From contig JAQBQB010000012.1 in assembly GCA_028287235.1 (NCBI GenBank), positions 1 through 64,000 of the forward strand: a DNA stretch of 64,000 nucleotides, read 5' to 3'. Shown here in pieces: positions 15,248 through 24,258 of the stretch (within the stretch, counting starts at the first letter, position 1; each line of letters starts with the position of its first letter). The notes beneath the pieces were generated by a model. The model saw only the letters and a program-made list of their open reading frames with translations, made no database searches and had not been told where the DNA came from. Both the position numbers and the translations under genes were made by a program. The DNA is from Gemmatimonadota bacterium (GTDB lineage: Bacteria; Gemmatimonadota; Gemmatimonadetes; Gemmatimonadales; Gemmatimonadaceae).

Positions 15248-15885
15248 TTGCCTAATGCCTTGAGCGCGCGTGCGGTCACGTCGGCCACGCTTCCCACGGC
15301 GTTGACGACGGCGACGTTGTTCCCCGCGTGCTGGTACCACGCGAGCACCGGCGCCGTCTGCTCGTCGTACACGCTGAGGCGCGTGCGTACGGCGTCCGGA
15401 TCGTCGTCCTTCCGGCGCACGAGCTTGCCGCCGCACTTCTCGCAGGTGTCGCCCACGGCGTGTCCCGTGTACGGGGTCTGGCATTTCTCGCACACCGTGC
15501 GCGTGCTGAGCCGGCGCACGATCTCGTCGTTGTCGATGTCGAACGCGAGCACCGCGTCCACCTTGCGGCCGCCGCCCAGCGTCTCGAGCATCTTCGCGAG
15601 CCCCTCGGCCTGCGGCACGGTGCGCACCACGCCGTCGAGAATCACGCCGGTGGCGTATGCCGGTTTGCTCAACTCTTCGGCGGCGATCTTGAGAATGACC
15701 GAGTCGGGCACGAGGTCGCCGCGGTCCATGAAGCTCTTCGCCTCGAGACCGAGCGGCGTGCCGGCGCGGATGGCGGCGCGGAGCGTGTCGCCCGTGGCCA
15801 GGGTGGGAATATCGAGCGCCGAGGCGAGGAGCGGAGCCTGCGTCCCCTTGCCGGCGCCCGGCTTACCGAACAGAACGATGATCAT
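15244..15885 (-). CDS. adk: Adenylate kinase with zinc-finger lid
   Basis: The 213-residue enzyme interconverts ATP + AMP and 2 ADP. The P-loop is FGKPGAGKGTQ, the AMP site includes ATGDTLRAAI and ILDGVVRTVPQAEGL. The lid has four Cys (CEKCQTPYTG...DTCEKCGG), the zinc-binding long form. GVVRT replaces the more common GFPRT, so Phe-Pro is lost at a normally conserved place. It is coupled to map and separated from secY by 272 bp that include a terminator, so the pair needs its own promoter. Confidence 0.96.
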   Translation of the reverse strand: MIIVLFGKPGAGKGTQAPLLASALDIPTLATGDTLRAAIRAGTPLGLEAKSFMDRGDLVPDSVILKIAAEELSKPAYATGVILDGVVRTVPQAEGLAKMLETLGGGRKVDAVLAFDIDNDEIVRRLSTRTVCEKCQTPYTGHAVGDTCEKCGGKLVRRKDDDPDAVRTRLSVYDEQTAPVLAWYQHAGNNVAVVNAVGSVADVTARALKALGK

Positions 15886-15942
15886 GTCGATTCTGGATTT
15901 CGGAATGTGCGTTGGTGCGGTTGACACACGATCGAGCTCGAG

Positions 15943-16093
15943 GCTACCAAGCTCACAGCTGGCGGCTCGCCAGCTCATGGCTCGATGCTGGGGCTCGCCT
16001 TCCAGCTCGCGATGCCCGGGACAGCGAGCCCCAGCATCGAGCTGCGAGTCTCGAGCCTCGAGCCTCGAGCAGAGAGCAAACAACCAGCAAACA
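15943..16093. repeat. Heptad-periodic inverted repeat between adk and secY
   Basis: The left part has eight 7-bp units of type nGCTnnn (GCTACCA, AGCTCAC, AGCTGGC, GGCTCGC and on). The right part has units CGAGnnn (CGAGCTG, CGAGTCT, CGAGCCT twice, CGAGCAG) that fade into GCAAACA. A perfect 19-bp inverted repeat joins 15980-15998 (GCTCGATGCTGGGGCTCGC) to 16024-16042. Confidence 0.85.
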
Positions 16094-16103
16094 CCCAATA
16101 ATG

Positions 16104-16130
16104 AAAGGGCCCGGCAATGCCGGGCCCTTT
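16104..16130 (-). terminator. Terminator after secY (end of the spc operon)
   Basis: AAAGGGCCCGGCA and TGCCGGGCCCTTT pair perfectly; on the minus strand the 3' arm ends CCCTTTCATTATT. It is 28 bp after the secY stop. A half REP unit (16135-16159) lies between the two. Confidence 0.85.
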
Positions 16131-16157
16131 GTGCGTCACCCTGAGCGCAGCGAAGGG

Positions 16158-17498
16158 TCAGAAGCCGCCGGGTGCTCCCTGGCGGCCGCGGAACCGAACG
16201 CGGCCCTTCTTCATGAAGCCGTCGTACTTCCGCAGCAGGAGATGCTGGTTCATCTGCTGAATCGTATCCAGCGCCACACCCACCACGATGAGCAGCGACG
16301 TTCCACCGAAGTTGAACGGCACGTTGATCGTCTTGAGAATCCAGATCGGCAGGAGCGCCACGACCGTCAGGAACAGCGCGCCCGGCAGCGTGATCTTCGA
16401 GACCACGTCGTCGATGTACTCGGCCGTCTTCGCGCCGGGCTTCACGCCCGGAATGAAGCCGCCCTGCTTCTTCAGGTTCTCCGCCAGGTCGACCGGATTG
16501 AAGATGATCGACGTGTAGAAGTACGTGAAGAACAGAATGAGCACGGCCTCGACCACGTAGTACAGCGCCGTGCCTGGAGCGAAGTAGTCGGAGAAGTCGC
16601 GTGCCCACTGCGCGCCCGAGAACTGCGCGAACGCACCGGGGATGACGACCACCGACTGCGCGAACACGATGGGCATGACGCCCGACGAGTTGATGCGCAG
16701 CGGAATGAAGCTCCGGCTCGCCTCGCGCATTCGGCCCCGCGCCATCGTGCGCTGCGGAATCTGAATGAGCACGCGGCGCGCGGCCATCGTCACGGCGACC
16801 ACGGCCGCCACCACGGCGACCATGACGATCATGAGGATGAGCAGCGAGAACGGACCCACCACGCCCGTGCCCACGAAGCCGAACGACGCGATGATCCCCG
16901 GCCAGATGCGCTCGACGATCGAGAAGAAGATCATCAAGCTGGCGCCGTTGCCGATGCCGCGCTCGGTGATCTGCTCGCCCAGCCACATGACGAAGATCGC
17001 GCCCGTGGTGAGGAAGAACGCCATCGACGCGCGGAAGGCGAAGCCCGGGTTCGACACTGCCCCCGGGATGGACTCGGCGAAGATCGCGAAGCCCCACGCC
17101 TGCACCGCCGCCAGTACCACGGTGGCGTAGCGCGACCACTGGTTGATCTTTTTCCGGCCTTCCTCGTCCTTCGACATCTTGTCGATGGTCGGAACCACCG
17201 CCTGCGCGATCTGCTGGAAGATGCTCGCCGAGATGTACGGCATGATCCCCAGCGCGAACACCGTGGCCCGCGCGAGCTGGCCACCGGTGAACAGGTTGTA
17301 CAGACCGAGCAGCCCGCCGCCGTTCTTCTGCTGATTGATGAAATCAGCGATCGCCTGGGGATTGATGCCCGGCGCCGTCACGGCCGCGCCGATCCGGTAG
17401 ACCAGAAGGCACAGCAGCGTGAAGAGAATCTTGTCCTTCAGCTCGGGGGTCTTGAAGAGATTCTGGACCGCCGATGCCGCCGCGTTGGATTGGGCCAT
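16158..17498 (-). CDS. secY: Preprotein translocase subunit SecY
   Basis: This 446-residue channel subunit has about ten membrane helices, with LLCLLVYRIGAAVTAPGINP at the first and GIMPYISASIFQQI after it. The plug and pore region shows the expected SecY landmarks, such as NPVDLAENLKKQGGFIPG. I prefer the ATG at 17498 (MAQSNAAASAVQNLFKTPEL), 2 bp after the rplO stop, to a start 33 bp upstream inside rplO. It is the last gene of the spc operon; SecE is encoded far away at 55.5 kb beside nusG. Confidence 0.97.
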   Translation of the reverse strand: MAQSNAAASAVQNLFKTPELKDKILFTLLCLLVYRIGAAVTAPGINPQAIADFINQQKNGGGLLGLYNLFTGGQLARATVFALGIMPYISASIFQQIAQAVVPTIDKMSKDEEGRKKINQWSRYATVVLAAVQAWGFAIFAESIPGAVSNPGFAFRASMAFFLTTGAIFVMWLGEQITERGIGNGASLMIFFSIVERIWPGIIASFGFVGTGVVGPFSLLILMIVMVAVVAAVVAVTMAARRVLIQIPQRTMARGRMREASRSFIPLRINSSGVMPIVFAQSVVVIPGAFAQFSGAQWARDFSDYFAPGTALYYVVEAVLILFFTYFYTSIIFNPVDLAENLKKQGGFIPGVKPGAKTAEYIDDVVSKITLPGALFLTVVALLPIWILKTINVPFNFGGTSLLIVVGVALDTIQQMNQHLLLRKYDGFMKKGRVRFRGRQGAPGGF

Positions 17499-17499
17499 G

Positions 17500-17997
17500 T
17501 TACTCCTCGACGCGGCCTCCGGCCGCGACAATCTTCTCGCGAGCGCCGGCGCTGACCTTCAGCCCGCGCACCGTGACGGCCGCAGAGATCTGGCCGTTCG
17601 CGAGCACTTTGACCTGACCCTTGTTCGACTTGATCAAGCCGGCCTCGGCGAGCGAGTCCCGCGTGATCTCCCCACCGCTGAGCTTCTCGAGGTCGTCGAG
17701 GCGCACGACCTGATTGTCCACGCGGAACGGGTTGGTGAAGCCGCGCTTGGGCAACCGGCGCGTGATCGGCATCTGGCCGCCTTCGAAATGCGGCTTGCCG
17801 CCGCCCGGGCCGTGATGGCCCGCGCGCGCCTTGCTGCCCTTGTGTCCCTTGCCCGACGTCTTGCCCGTGCCCGAGCCCGGACCACGGCCCAAGCGCTTGC
17901 GGTTCTTCGTCGAGCCGGGAGCGGAGCGCAGGTTGTGCAGCCCCATCTTCTCGGGCGCCCCGGACTGCTGGGCGCCGCTCACTGTATCCTTGGCCAT
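17500..17997 (-). CDS. rplO: 50S ribosomal protein L15 (uL15)
   Basis: The 165-residue protein shows the Gly/Lys-rich motif GRGPGSGTGKTSGKGHKG (about residues 38-55) and the C-terminal LIKSNKGQVKVLANGQIS region of uL15. A 20-residue N-terminal stretch before GLHNLRSAPGS is longer than usual. Its stop lies 2 bp from the secY start, and its own start follows the rpmD stop directly. Confidence 0.96.
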   Translation of the reverse strand: MAKDTVSGAQQSGAPEKMGLHNLRSAPGSTKNRKRLGRGPGSGTGKTSGKGHKGSKARAGHHGPGGGKPHFEGGQMPITRRLPKRGFTNPFRVDNQVVRLDDLEKLSGGEITRDSLAEAGLIKSNKGQVKVLANGQISAAVTVRGLKVSAGAREKIVAAGGRVEE

Positions 17998-18258
17998 TTA
18001 CTTACCCTCCTCGACCACGGTCACCTCGACGAGGTGGCGGACCTGCTTGAGTTGTCCCTTGAGGCCAGGCGTGATCGCCTGCACCACCACGTCCTGGTGA
18101 TGCTTGAGACCGATCGCCTCGAGCGTCGCGCGCATGCGCCACGAGTGCCCGATGCCGCTCCGGACCTGCTTTATGCGTACGCTTCCCGTCTCGGGAAGGT
18201 TTTGCTTCGCGGTTTGCTTGGGCCCCTTGCTCGGGTGCCACACGAATGTACGAGCCAT
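17998..18258 (-). CDS. rpmD: 50S ribosomal protein L30 (uL30) with N-terminal extension
   Basis: The uL30 core begins near residue 26 (SVRIKQVRSGIGHSWRMRAT) and ends VRHLVEVTVVEEGK. The first 25 residues (starting MARTFVWHPSKGPKQTAKQN) are extra: the protein has 86 residues, while bacterial L30 usually has about 60. The gene abuts rpsE and rplO without gaps, so the start is constrained by the operon and no later ATG offers a shorter form. Confidence 0.92.
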   Translation of the reverse strand: MARTFVWHPSKGPKQTAKQNLPETGSVRIKQVRSGIGHSWRMRATLEAIGLKHHQDVVVQAITPGLKGQLKQVRHLVEVTVVEEGK

Positions 18259-19107
18259 TTAGACAGCCTCCTTCTCGTGCGCCGGATGACGCACGGCATC
18301 GCGGCTCTTGGCGCGCGACCGGTACCCCAGGCTCGACGGGTCGACGCCGCGCTCGCGCGCGATCTGATCGACCGTGGTGAGCAGCTGCAGCCCGTTCATC
18401 GCCGCACGCACCATGTTGTGCGGGTTCGTCGACCCCAAGCTCTTCGTCAGGATGTCGGAGATACCGGCGCACTCCATGATGGCGCGCACCGCACCTCCGG
18501 CGATCACACCGGCACCAGGCGCCGCGGGCTTCATCAAGACTTTCCCCGCGCCATGCTTGCCGACGATCTCGTGCGGAATCGTTCCGCCCGTGAGTGGGAT
18601 CTTCACCAGGTTGCGGCGCGCGGCGTCCACGGCCTTGCGGACCGCTTCCGACACTTCGTTCGCCTTGCCCGACGCGAAGCCCACGTTCCCCTGCCCGTCG
18701 CCCACGGCCACGAGCGCGTTGAACGAGAAGCGACGACCACCCTTCACGACCTTCGCCACGCGGTTGATCGCGATCACGTTCTCGACGAGCTCGGAGCCTT
18801 CGCCGCCGCGACCACGATCGTCGCCGCCACGTCCGCCGTCACGCCCGCCGCGACCGCCACGGTCGCCGCCGCCACGGTTGTCGCCGCCGCCCGGACCACT
18901 ACCGCCGCCCGGACCGCCGCGACCACGACCGCCGCCGCCACCCGGACCGCCACGGCCACGGCCACCGCCGCCACGACCGCCGCGTCCACCCGGACCGCCG
19001 CCGCTACGTGCGCTGCCGCCCGTGCGCGGCGCCTGGCTGCTGCCGCCGGCAGAGCTGCTGCTGCCACCAGCCGGCGCGCCGGCTCCTGGATTCTGTGAAT
19101 CTTCCAT
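18259..19107 (-). CDS. rpsE: 30S ribosomal protein S5 (uS5) with Gly/Arg-rich N-terminal extension
   Basis: Residues 106-282 are an ordinary uS5: [40 protein letters not shown] and [16 protein letters not shown]. Residues 1-105 are a low-complexity extension that starts [20 protein letters not shown] and continues as blocks such as [18 protein letters not shown] and [12 protein letters not shown]. Typical uS5 has about 165 residues. The extension is in frame with no stop and codes with the same G+C-rich bias as its neighbours. The ATG abuts the rplR stop, and no start is available nearer the core, so it appears truly translated. RGG-like segments often bind RNA; that role here is inference. 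Confidence 0.95.
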   Translation of the reverse strand: MEDSQNPGAGAPAGGSSSSAGGSSQAPRTGGSARSGGGPGGRGGRGGGGRGRGGPGGGGGRGRGGPGGGSGPGGGDNRGGGDRGGRGGRDGGRGGDDRGRGGEGSELVENVIAINRVAKVVKGGRRFSFNALVAVGDGQGNVGFASGKANEVSEAVRKAVDAARRNLVKIPLTGGTIPHEIVGKHGAGKVLMKPAAPGAGVIAGGAVRAIMECAGISDILTKSLGSTNPHNMVRAAMNGLQLLTTVDQIARERGVDPSSLGYRSRAKSRDAVRHPAHEKEAV

Positions 19108-19461
19108 TTAAAACTCCAACCCGCCTTCGCGGGCTCCGTCGGCCACCGCTTTCACGCGGCCGTGATACTTGTAGCCGGCACGGTCGAACACGACTTTCGT
19201 GATTCCCGCGTCCTTGGCCCGGGCAGCGATCCGCTTGCCCACTTCGGTCGACTTGTCGGTCTTCTTGCCGCTCAGGATGTCGGTGCTGCCCACGGTCACC
19301 AGCGTGCGGCCGGTGACGTCGTCGACCAGCTGCGCCATGATGTGCTTGAGCGAGCGGAACACCACGAGGCGCGGACGCTCCGCGGTGCCCGTCACCTTCT
19401 TGCGCACCCGCAGGTGCCGCCGCGTGCGATACTGCTCGCGTGTCTTCGGAATTGCTGGCAT
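19108..19461 (-). CDS. rplR: 50S ribosomal protein L18 (uL18)
   Basis: The 117-residue protein fits the usual uL18 length. [20 protein letters not shown] and [20 protein letters not shown] are the conserved 5S-rRNA-binding core and C-terminus; the latter normally reads FDRGGY-YHGRV. It lies 2 bp after rplF and directly before rpsE. Confidence 0.96.
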   Translation of the reverse strand: MPAIPKTREQYRTRRHLRVRKKVTGTAERPRLVVFRSLKHIMAQLVDDVTGRTLVTVGSTDILSGKKTDKSTEVGKRIAARAKDAGITKVVFDRAGYKYHGRVKAVADGAREGGLEF

Positions 19462-19463
19462 GG

Positions 19464-20003
19464 TTACTTGCCCCCCGCCTTACCGGCCTTACGGCGAATG
19501 ACTTCGCCAGCGTATTTGATGCCCTTGCCCTTGTACGGCTCGGGTGGACGAAGACCGCGAATTTCCGCCGCGACCTGACCGACCAGCGCCTTGTCGGATC
19601 CGTCGATCTGGACCTGCGTCGGCACGGGCGCGGTCAGCTTGATGCCGGCCGGCGCCTTGTACTCGATCGTGTGCGAGAAGCCCAACGACAGCTGCAGCCC
19701 GTACGGCCGCACTTCCGCCTTGAAGCCCACGCCCGTGATCTCGAGGTTCTTCTTGTAGCCCGCCGTCACGCCCTCGACCATGTTCGCGATGAGCGAACGG
19801 GTGAGACCGTGCAGCGCCTTGTGGTTCTGCTCGTCCGACGCGCGCGACACGTTGAGCGTGTCGCCGTCGCGGGCGATCGAGATGCCGCTCGGCACCGTGT
19901 GCGAGAGCTCGCCGCGGGGGCCTTTCACTTTCACTGCGTTGCCGTCGACCGTCACGGTCACGCCCGCAGGCACCGTGATGGGAAGCTTTCCAATACGTGA
20001 CAT
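19464..20003 (-). CDS. rplF: 50S ribosomal protein L6 (uL6)
   Basis: The 179-residue protein starts at [15 protein letters not shown] (ATG at 20003); a start 66 bp further upstream would run back into rpsH and has no homology. [18 protein letters not shown] and the C-terminal [19 protein letters not shown] are diagnostic for uL6. It lies 13 bp after rpsH. Confidence 0.97.
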   Translation of the reverse strand: MSRIGKLPITVPAGVTVTVDGNAVKVKGPRGELSHTVPSGISIARDGDTLNVSRASDEQNHKALHGLTRSLIANMVEGVTAGYKKNLEITGVGFKAEVRPYGLQLSLGFSHTIEYKAPAGIKLTAPVPTQVQIDGSDKALVGQVAAEIRGLRPPEPYKGKGIKYAGEVIRRKAGKAGGK

Positions 20004-20016
20004 GGTGTGGTCTCCT

Positions 20017-20415
20017 CTACCAGACGACGGCCACGAGCTCGCCGCCGGTGCGCGCCTGTCGCGCTTCACGGTCGGACATCAAGCCCTTGTTCGTGCTGAG
20101 GATCGCCATGCCCAGCCCGTTGCGCACGCGCGGAATGTTGCCCACGCCCACGTACTTGCGGAGTCCCGGCGTGGACACGCGCTGCATCTCGCGGATCACG
20201 GCCTGGCCGCCCGCGTACTTGAGCCGCACGCGCAGCACCTTCTTCCCTTCGTCGGTCTCGAGCGTCGAGTAGTCTTGAATGTAATTATTCTCTTTCAAGA
20301 TTCGCGCGACTTCGATCTTCATCTTCGACACCGAAATGTCGACGCGGCGGTGCTTCGATCCGCAGGCATTGCGGATCCGCGTCAGCATGTCGGCGATCGG
20401 GTCAGTCATGCTCAT
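20017..20415 (-). CDS. rpsH: 30S ribosomal protein S8 (uS8)
   Basis: With the ATG at 20415 the protein has 132 residues, matching uS8. AAGGA stands 8 bp upstream of this ATG. PIADMLTRIRNACGSKHRRV opens the protein and STNKGLMSDREARQARTGGE closes it. A longer frame upstream runs into a heptad repeat and is not coding. The 60-bp gap to rpsN is filled by that repeat. Confidence 0.97.
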   Translation of the reverse strand: MSMTDPIADMLTRIRNACGSKHRRVDISVSKMKIEVARILKENNYIQDYSTLETDEGKKVLRVRLKYAGGQAVIREMQRVSTPGLRKYVGVGNIPRVRNGLGMAILSTNKGLMSDREARQARTGGELVAVVW

Positions 20416-20475
20416 GTAGTTGTTCCTTGGCTTCTCGTATCCGTGCTGGACGTGGAAGCGTTGATGTGAATCCGG

Positions 20476-20545
20476 TGGAGCGTCGGGCGTCGGGCGGCGA
20501 ACGCGAGGCAGTGATGCCCCACGGTCCACGCCCCGCGCCCCACGC
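20476..20545. repeat. Heptad-periodic inverted repeat between rpsN and rpsH
   Basis: Ten 7-bp units: TGGAGCG, two TCGGGCG, GCGAACG, CGAGGCA, GTGATGC, CCCACGG, TCCACGC, CCCGCGC and CCCACGC, directly followed by the rpsN stop codon. The G-rich left side and C-rich right side can pair. It occupies most of the gap after rpsN. Confidence 0.85.
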
Positions 20546-20731
20546 CTACCAAGAAGCCTTCCGCACGCCGGGAATCATCCCTTCGAGCGACAGCTGGCGG
20601 AAGCAGATACGGCAGAGGCCGAAGCGGCGAAGAAAGGCGCGCGAGCGGCCGCAACGGCCGCACCGGTTGTGCACGCGCACCTGGAACTTCGGCTTCCGCT
20701 TGCTCTTCTCGATCATGGCCTTACGAGCCAT
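20546..20731 (-). CDS. rpsN: 30S ribosomal protein S14 type Z (uS14, zinc-binding)
   Basis: The 61-residue protein is the short, zinc-binding form: two CxxC pairs in [20 protein letters not shown] and ICFRQLS. The C-terminal [11 protein letters not shown] is standard. The start overlaps the rplE stop by 11 bp in another frame, suggesting coupled translation. Confidence 0.97.
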   Translation of the reverse strand: MARKAMIEKSKRKPKFQVRVHNRCGRCGRSRAFLRRFGLCRICFRQLSLEGMIPGVRKASW

Positions 20732-21443
20732 TGTTCTTACTCTCTACTGAAGGTTGGAACGCCGCGGGCATTGCGCGCCCGCCCTTCTTGTCGTCCATCC
20801 GGAACGGCAGGCCCAGCTCCTTGAGGAGCGCGTACGCCTGGTCGTCCTTGTTCGTGCTCGTGACGAAAGTGATGTCCATTCCGTGAATGGCCTCGATTTC
20901 GTCGTAGTTGATCTCCGGAAAGATCATCTGCTCCTTGATGCCCAGCGAATAATTCCCGCGGCCGTCAAAGGACTTCGTGCCCAGCCCGCGGAAGTCGCGA
21001 ATGCGCGGGATCGCGACCGTGATGAACCGGTCGAGGAACTCCCACATCCGCGCGCCGCGCAGCGTCACCGCCGCGCCGATCTCCTGGCCCTGGCGGAGCC
21101 CGAAGTTGGCGATCGACTTCTTCGCCTTCTTGCGGGTGGGCTGCTGGCCCGTGATGGTCGCCAATTCCTCGACCACCGAGTCCAGCGCCTTCGGCTGCTT
21201 GATCGCTTCGCCGACGCCCACGTTGATCACGATCTTCTCGAGCGTCGGCACCTGGTGCGGGTTGGTGAACCCGAACTGCTCCGACAGCTTCGGACGGACC
21301 GAATCGCCATAGAACGCCTTGAGCCGCGGCGCCGGAATCGGCAACGCGGCACCGGCATGCGGTCCACGCGTCTTCGTCTCCTGGCCCTTCTTGCCGCTCT
21401 TCTTGGAAGAGCCGCTCGTCTTTTCCTTTTCCTTCGTCGCCAT
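20721..21443 (-). CDS. rplE: 50S ribosomal protein L5 (uL5) with basic N-terminal extension
   Basis: The uL5 core starts near residue 40 ([15 protein letters not shown]) and includes [20 protein letters not shown] and FSLGIKEQ-type sequence ([20 protein letters not shown]). Residues 1-38 (starting [20 protein letters not shown]) form a Lys/Ser-rich extension; the C-terminal 20 residues are also extra. At 240 residues it is about 60 longer than a typical bacterial L5. It lies in the normal place between rplX and rpsN. Confidence 0.95.
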   Translation of the reverse strand: MATKEKEKTSGSSKKSGKKGQETKTRGPHAGAALPIPAPRLKAFYGDSVRPKLSEQFGFTNPHQVPTLEKIVINVGVGEAIKQPKALDSVVEELATITGQQPTRKKAKKSIANFGLRQGQEIGAAVTLRGARMWEFLDRFITVAIPRIRDFRGLGTKSFDGRGNYSLGIKEQMIFPEINYDEIEAIHGMDITFVTSTNKDDQAYALLKELGLPFRMDDKKGGRAMPAAFQPSVESKNNGS

Positions 21444-21460
21444 GATCTATTCCTCGCGGC

Positions 21461-21865
21461 TCAGCGGACTCGGGGAATTGCTTCCCCGCTCTTCACGCTG
21501 ATCCGCTCCTTGGTTCCGTCTTCGTCGATTTGCCGGCGCACGCGCGTCGGCCCACCGCTCTTGGGATCGATCAACATCACGTTCGACGCATCCACCGGCG
21601 CCGGGAACTCCATGATGCCGCTCTGCTCGTCCGGATTGCGCGCCCGGCGGTGGCGCTTGACGATGTTCACACCGTCGATCGTCACGCGGCCCGTCTTCGT
21701 GTAGACGCGCAGCACCTTGCCTTCCTTGCCCTTGTCGTCGCCGCGAACCACCCGCACCGTGTCGCCCTTGGTGACGTGGATCTTGACGCGCTCGGCATTG
21801 TCCGCGTGGCGCTTGCGATTGACCGGCCGCGGCCGGTCCATCTTGCGATATTTGAGATGTCTCAT
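21461..21865 (-). CDS. rplX: 50S ribosomal protein L24 (uL24) with N-terminal extension
   Basis: The KOW core is [20 protein letters not shown] and [20 protein letters not shown], followed by [20 protein letters not shown]. Some 24 residues rich in Arg/Lys (starting [20 protein letters not shown]) precede it, and the C-terminus is longer than average: 134 residues against the usual 100-110. It sits 1 bp from rplN. Confidence 0.95.
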   Translation of the reverse strand: MRHLKYRKMDRPRPVNRKRHADNAERVKIHVTKGDTVRVVRGDDKGKEGKVLRVYTKTGRVTIDGVNIVKRHRRARNPDEQSGIMEFPAPVDASNVMLIDPKSGGPTRVRRQIDEDGTKERISVKSGEAIPRVR

Positions 21866-21866
21866 G

Positions 21867-22235
21867 TCAAATCACCTCGGGCGCCAGCGATACGATCTTC
21901 ATGTACCGCTTCTCGCGCAGCTCGCGCGCGACCGGTCCGAAGATACGAGTCGCCCGGGGCTCCCCGGTCTCGTTGATGATGACGACGGCGTTCTCGTCGA
22001 AGCGGATGTAGCTGCCATCCTTCCGCCGCGTCTCCTTGGCCGTGCGCACCACCACCGCGCGCGCCACGTCCGACTTCTTCACGGTGCCGTTCGGCAACGC
22101 GTTCTTCACCGCCACGATCACGACGTCCCCAAGACCGGCATAGCGCCGGCGGGTACCGCCCAGCACGCGGATGACCTGTGCGGTCTTCGCGCCCGAGTTG
22201 TCTGCGACCTTGACCATCGATTCTTGCTGGATCAT
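21867..22235 (-). CDS. rplN: 50S ribosomal protein L14 (uL14)
   Basis: The 122-residue protein has the full uL14 length. [20 protein letters not shown] and [20 protein letters not shown], then the C-terminal APEVI, are the family hallmarks. It lies between rpsQ (12 bp) and rplX. Confidence 0.97.
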   Translation of the reverse strand: MIQQESMVKVADNSGAKTAQVIRVLGGTRRRYAGLGDVVIVAVKNALPNGTVKKSDVARAVVVRTAKETRRKDGSYIRFDENAVVIINETGEPRATRIFGPVARELREKRYMKIVSLAPEVI

Positions 22236-22247
22236 CGGCCGTCTCCC

Positions 22248-22538
22248 TTAACGTGCCCGCTCGACGATCTCGATCACGCGCCAACGCTTGTCCTTCGACA
22301 ACGGGCGCGTCTCCGTGATGCGCACCGTGTCGCCGGTCTTGGCCGTGTTCTCCTCGTCGTGCGCTTTCAGCTTTTTGGTGCGAGTCACCATCTTGCCGTA
22401 CACCGGGTGGGGGACGCGGCGCTCGATCTGCACCACCACCGTCTTCTGCATCTTGTCGCTCACCACTTTGCCCACGCGCGTCTTGCGCATGTTCCGGGTG
22501 TCCGGGGTGTCGGCATTCGTATTGGTCATCTCAGCCAT
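22248..22538 (-). CDS. rpsQ: 30S ribosomal protein S17 (uS17)
   Basis: In this 96-residue protein [20 protein letters not shown] and [20 protein letters not shown], then [20 protein letters not shown], define uS17. About 16 N-terminal residues ([16 protein letters not shown]) are extra; Met17 at RNMRKTRVG is a less likely start. It overlaps rpmC by 8 bp. Confidence 0.96.
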   Translation of the reverse strand: MAEMTNTNADTPDTRNMRKTRVGKVVSDKMQKTVVVQIERRVPHPVYGKMVTRTKKLKAHDEENTAKTGDTVRITETRPLSKDKRWRVIEIVERAR

Positions 22539-22722
22539 TGGTCTGTTCCCGCAGTACCGTCTTCAGGCGAGCCAGATCCCGACGAATCACGCGCAGTCGC
22601 AGCGGATCCTCGAGTGGCTCGGTCGCGCTCCGGAACTTGAGGCGGAACTGCTCCTCTTCGAGCTCCTTCACACGCTTCGTGATGTCGTCAGCGGCCATCT
22701 CGCGAATTTCTTCAGCCCGCAT
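22531..22722 (-). CDS. rpmC: 50S ribosomal protein L29 (uL29)
   Basis: The 63-residue protein shows the uL29 pattern: [20 protein letters not shown], then [20 protein letters not shown] and the [14 protein letters not shown] helix. Its start lies inside the rplP 3' end and its stop inside the rpsQ 5' end, so the three are tightly coupled. Confidence 0.96.
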   Translation of the reverse strand: MRAEEIREMAADDITKRVKELEEEQFRLKFRSATEPLEDPLRLRVIRRDLARLKTVLREQTNG

Positions 22723-23140
22723 TGGTGTGCGCCTCCTCGCGGACCAGGAACTTCGTGCGTACCGGCATCTTGGCCGCGGCGAGTGCCATGGCCTTCTCAG
22801 CGATCTCGCGCGTCACGCCCTCGAGCTCGAACATCACGCGGCCCGGCTTCACCACGGCAACCCACATCTCCGGAGAGCCCTTTCCCTTACCCATGCGGGT
22901 TTCGGCGGGCTTCTTCGTGATCGGCTTGTCGGGAAACACCCGGATCCACACCTTGCCGCCGCGCTTGATGTGACGCGTGAGCGCCACACGAGCGGCTTCG
23001 ATCTGCCGGGCCGTGATCCAACCCGGCTCCAGCGTCTGCAGACCATAGGTCCCGAACGAGATCTCACTGCCCCGATGGGCGAGACCAGTCGTTCGGCCCT
23101 TGAACATCTTGCGAAATTTGACGCGCTTTGGACTCAGCAT
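22712..23140 (-). CDS. rplP: 50S ribosomal protein L16 (uL16)
   Basis: The 142-residue protein carries [40 protein letters not shown], the Lys-rich [18 protein letters not shown] and [20 protein letters not shown]. These are the standard uL16 blocks, the second placed at the peptidyl transferase side of the subunit. It is 15 bp after rpsC. Confidence 0.97.
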   Translation of the reverse strand: MLSPKRVKFRKMFKGRTTGLAHRGSEISFGTYGLQTLEPGWITARQIEAARVALTRHIKRGGKVWIRVFPDKPITKKPAETRMGKGKGSPEMWVAVVKPGRVMFELEGVTREIAEKAMALAAAKMPVRTKFLVREEAHTNAG

Positions 23141-23155
23141 TGTTCCGTCTCCCCC

Positions 23156-23815
23156 TTACATGCCGGAGGAATAGGTGGTCCCACGGCGATCTTCGACCTT
23201 CTCACCCTTGAAGATCCAGACTTTCACGCCAATGGTCCCGAACGTGGTCTTCGCGGTCGACGTCGCATAATCGATGTCGGCGCGAAGCGTATGAAGAGGC
23301 ACACGACCTTCGTGATAGCCTTCCACGCGAGCGATTTCGGCGCCGCCCAAGCGGCCGCCGCACTTGATCTTGATGCCCTGCGCGCCCATGCGCATCGCAC
23401 TCTGCACCGCGCGCTTCATGGCGCGGCGGAACGAGATGCGCTGCGCCAGCTGGCTGGCGATGTTGTCGGCCACGAGCTGGCCGCTCAACTCCGGACGCTT
23501 GATCTCCTCGACGTTGATGCCGACTTCCTTGCCCGTCAGATGGGCGAGCTCGTCGCGCAGCTTGTCGACTTCCGCGCCCTTCTTGCCGATCACCACGCCC
23601 GGACGTCCGGTGTGCAGGGTCACGACGACCTTGCCCGGCTTCCGGTCGATGATGATGTCGGCAATCGCCGCATGGCCCAGGCGCGCCTTCAGATACTTGC
23701 GGAGCAGCTCGTCTTCACGAAGCAGCGCCGGCAGATCGCGGCCCGCGTAGTAACGCGACTTCCAGTCCTTCGAGATACCGAGTCGGAAACCGATCGGATG
23801 AGTCTTCTGTCCCAT
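23156..23815 (-). CDS. rpsC: 30S ribosomal protein S3 (uS3)
   Basis: The 219-residue protein starts [20 protein letters not shown]. The KH domain is visible at [20 protein letters not shown] and the C-terminal domain at [20 protein letters not shown]. Its ATG overlaps the rplV stop by one base. Confidence 0.97.
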   Translation of the reverse strand: MGQKTHPIGFRLGISKDWKSRYYAGRDLPALLREDELLRKYLKARLGHAAIADIIIDRKPGKVVVTLHTGRPGVVIGKKGAEVDKLRDELAHLTGKEVGINVEEIKRPELSGQLVADNIASQLAQRISFRRAMKRAVQSAMRMGAQGIKIKCGGRLGGAEIARVEGYHEGRVPLHTLRADIDYATSTAKTTFGTIGVKVWIFKGEKVEDRRGTTYSSGM

Positions 23816-24258
23816 TAGCGCTTTCTCCCGGTCTTCGCTGCCTTGACACCCTTTGCACCCTTCTCGGAGAGCTCGATCTCGATGTGGCTCGTCCGCTTCT
23901 GCACGGGCGTCGCGCGTCCCATCGCCGCCGGCATGAACCGCTTGAGCTTCGGGCCTTCGTTCACGACGGTGCGCGAGATGTAGAGCGCATCCACGTCGAG
24001 CGCCGTGTTGTTCTCACGCGAGAGATGCTCGGCGTTCGCGACGGCCGAACGCAGCGTCTTCTCGATCTGCTTCGCGGCGCCCTTCTTCGAAAAGGCGAGG
24101 TAGGCGAGGGCGTCGTTCACGCTCTTGCCACGGATCTCGTCGATGACGAGCCGCATCTTGTAGGGGGACTGGCGCGCGGACCGCTGCGTCGCCTGGTACG
24201 GCCCGGCCTTGCGGTCGGCGCGATGCTGCTCCGCGCGCTGCTGGCTCTTGGCGCCCAT
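23815..24258 (-). CDS. rplV: 50S ribosomal protein L22 (uL22)
   Basis: The core matches uL22: [20 protein letters not shown] and [10 protein letters not shown], then [20 protein letters not shown] and [20 protein letters not shown]. The N-terminal 25 residues and the Lys-rich C-terminus ([15 protein letters not shown]) make it longer (147) than the usual 110. It abuts rpsS. Confidence 0.96.
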   Translation of the reverse strand: MGAKSQQRAEQHRADRKAGPYQATQRSARQSPYKMRLVIDEIRGKSVNDALAYLAFSKKGAAKQIEKTLRSAVANAEHLSRENNTALDVDALYISRTVVNEGPKLKRFMPAAMGRATPVQKRTSHIEIELSEKGAKGVKAAKTGRKR

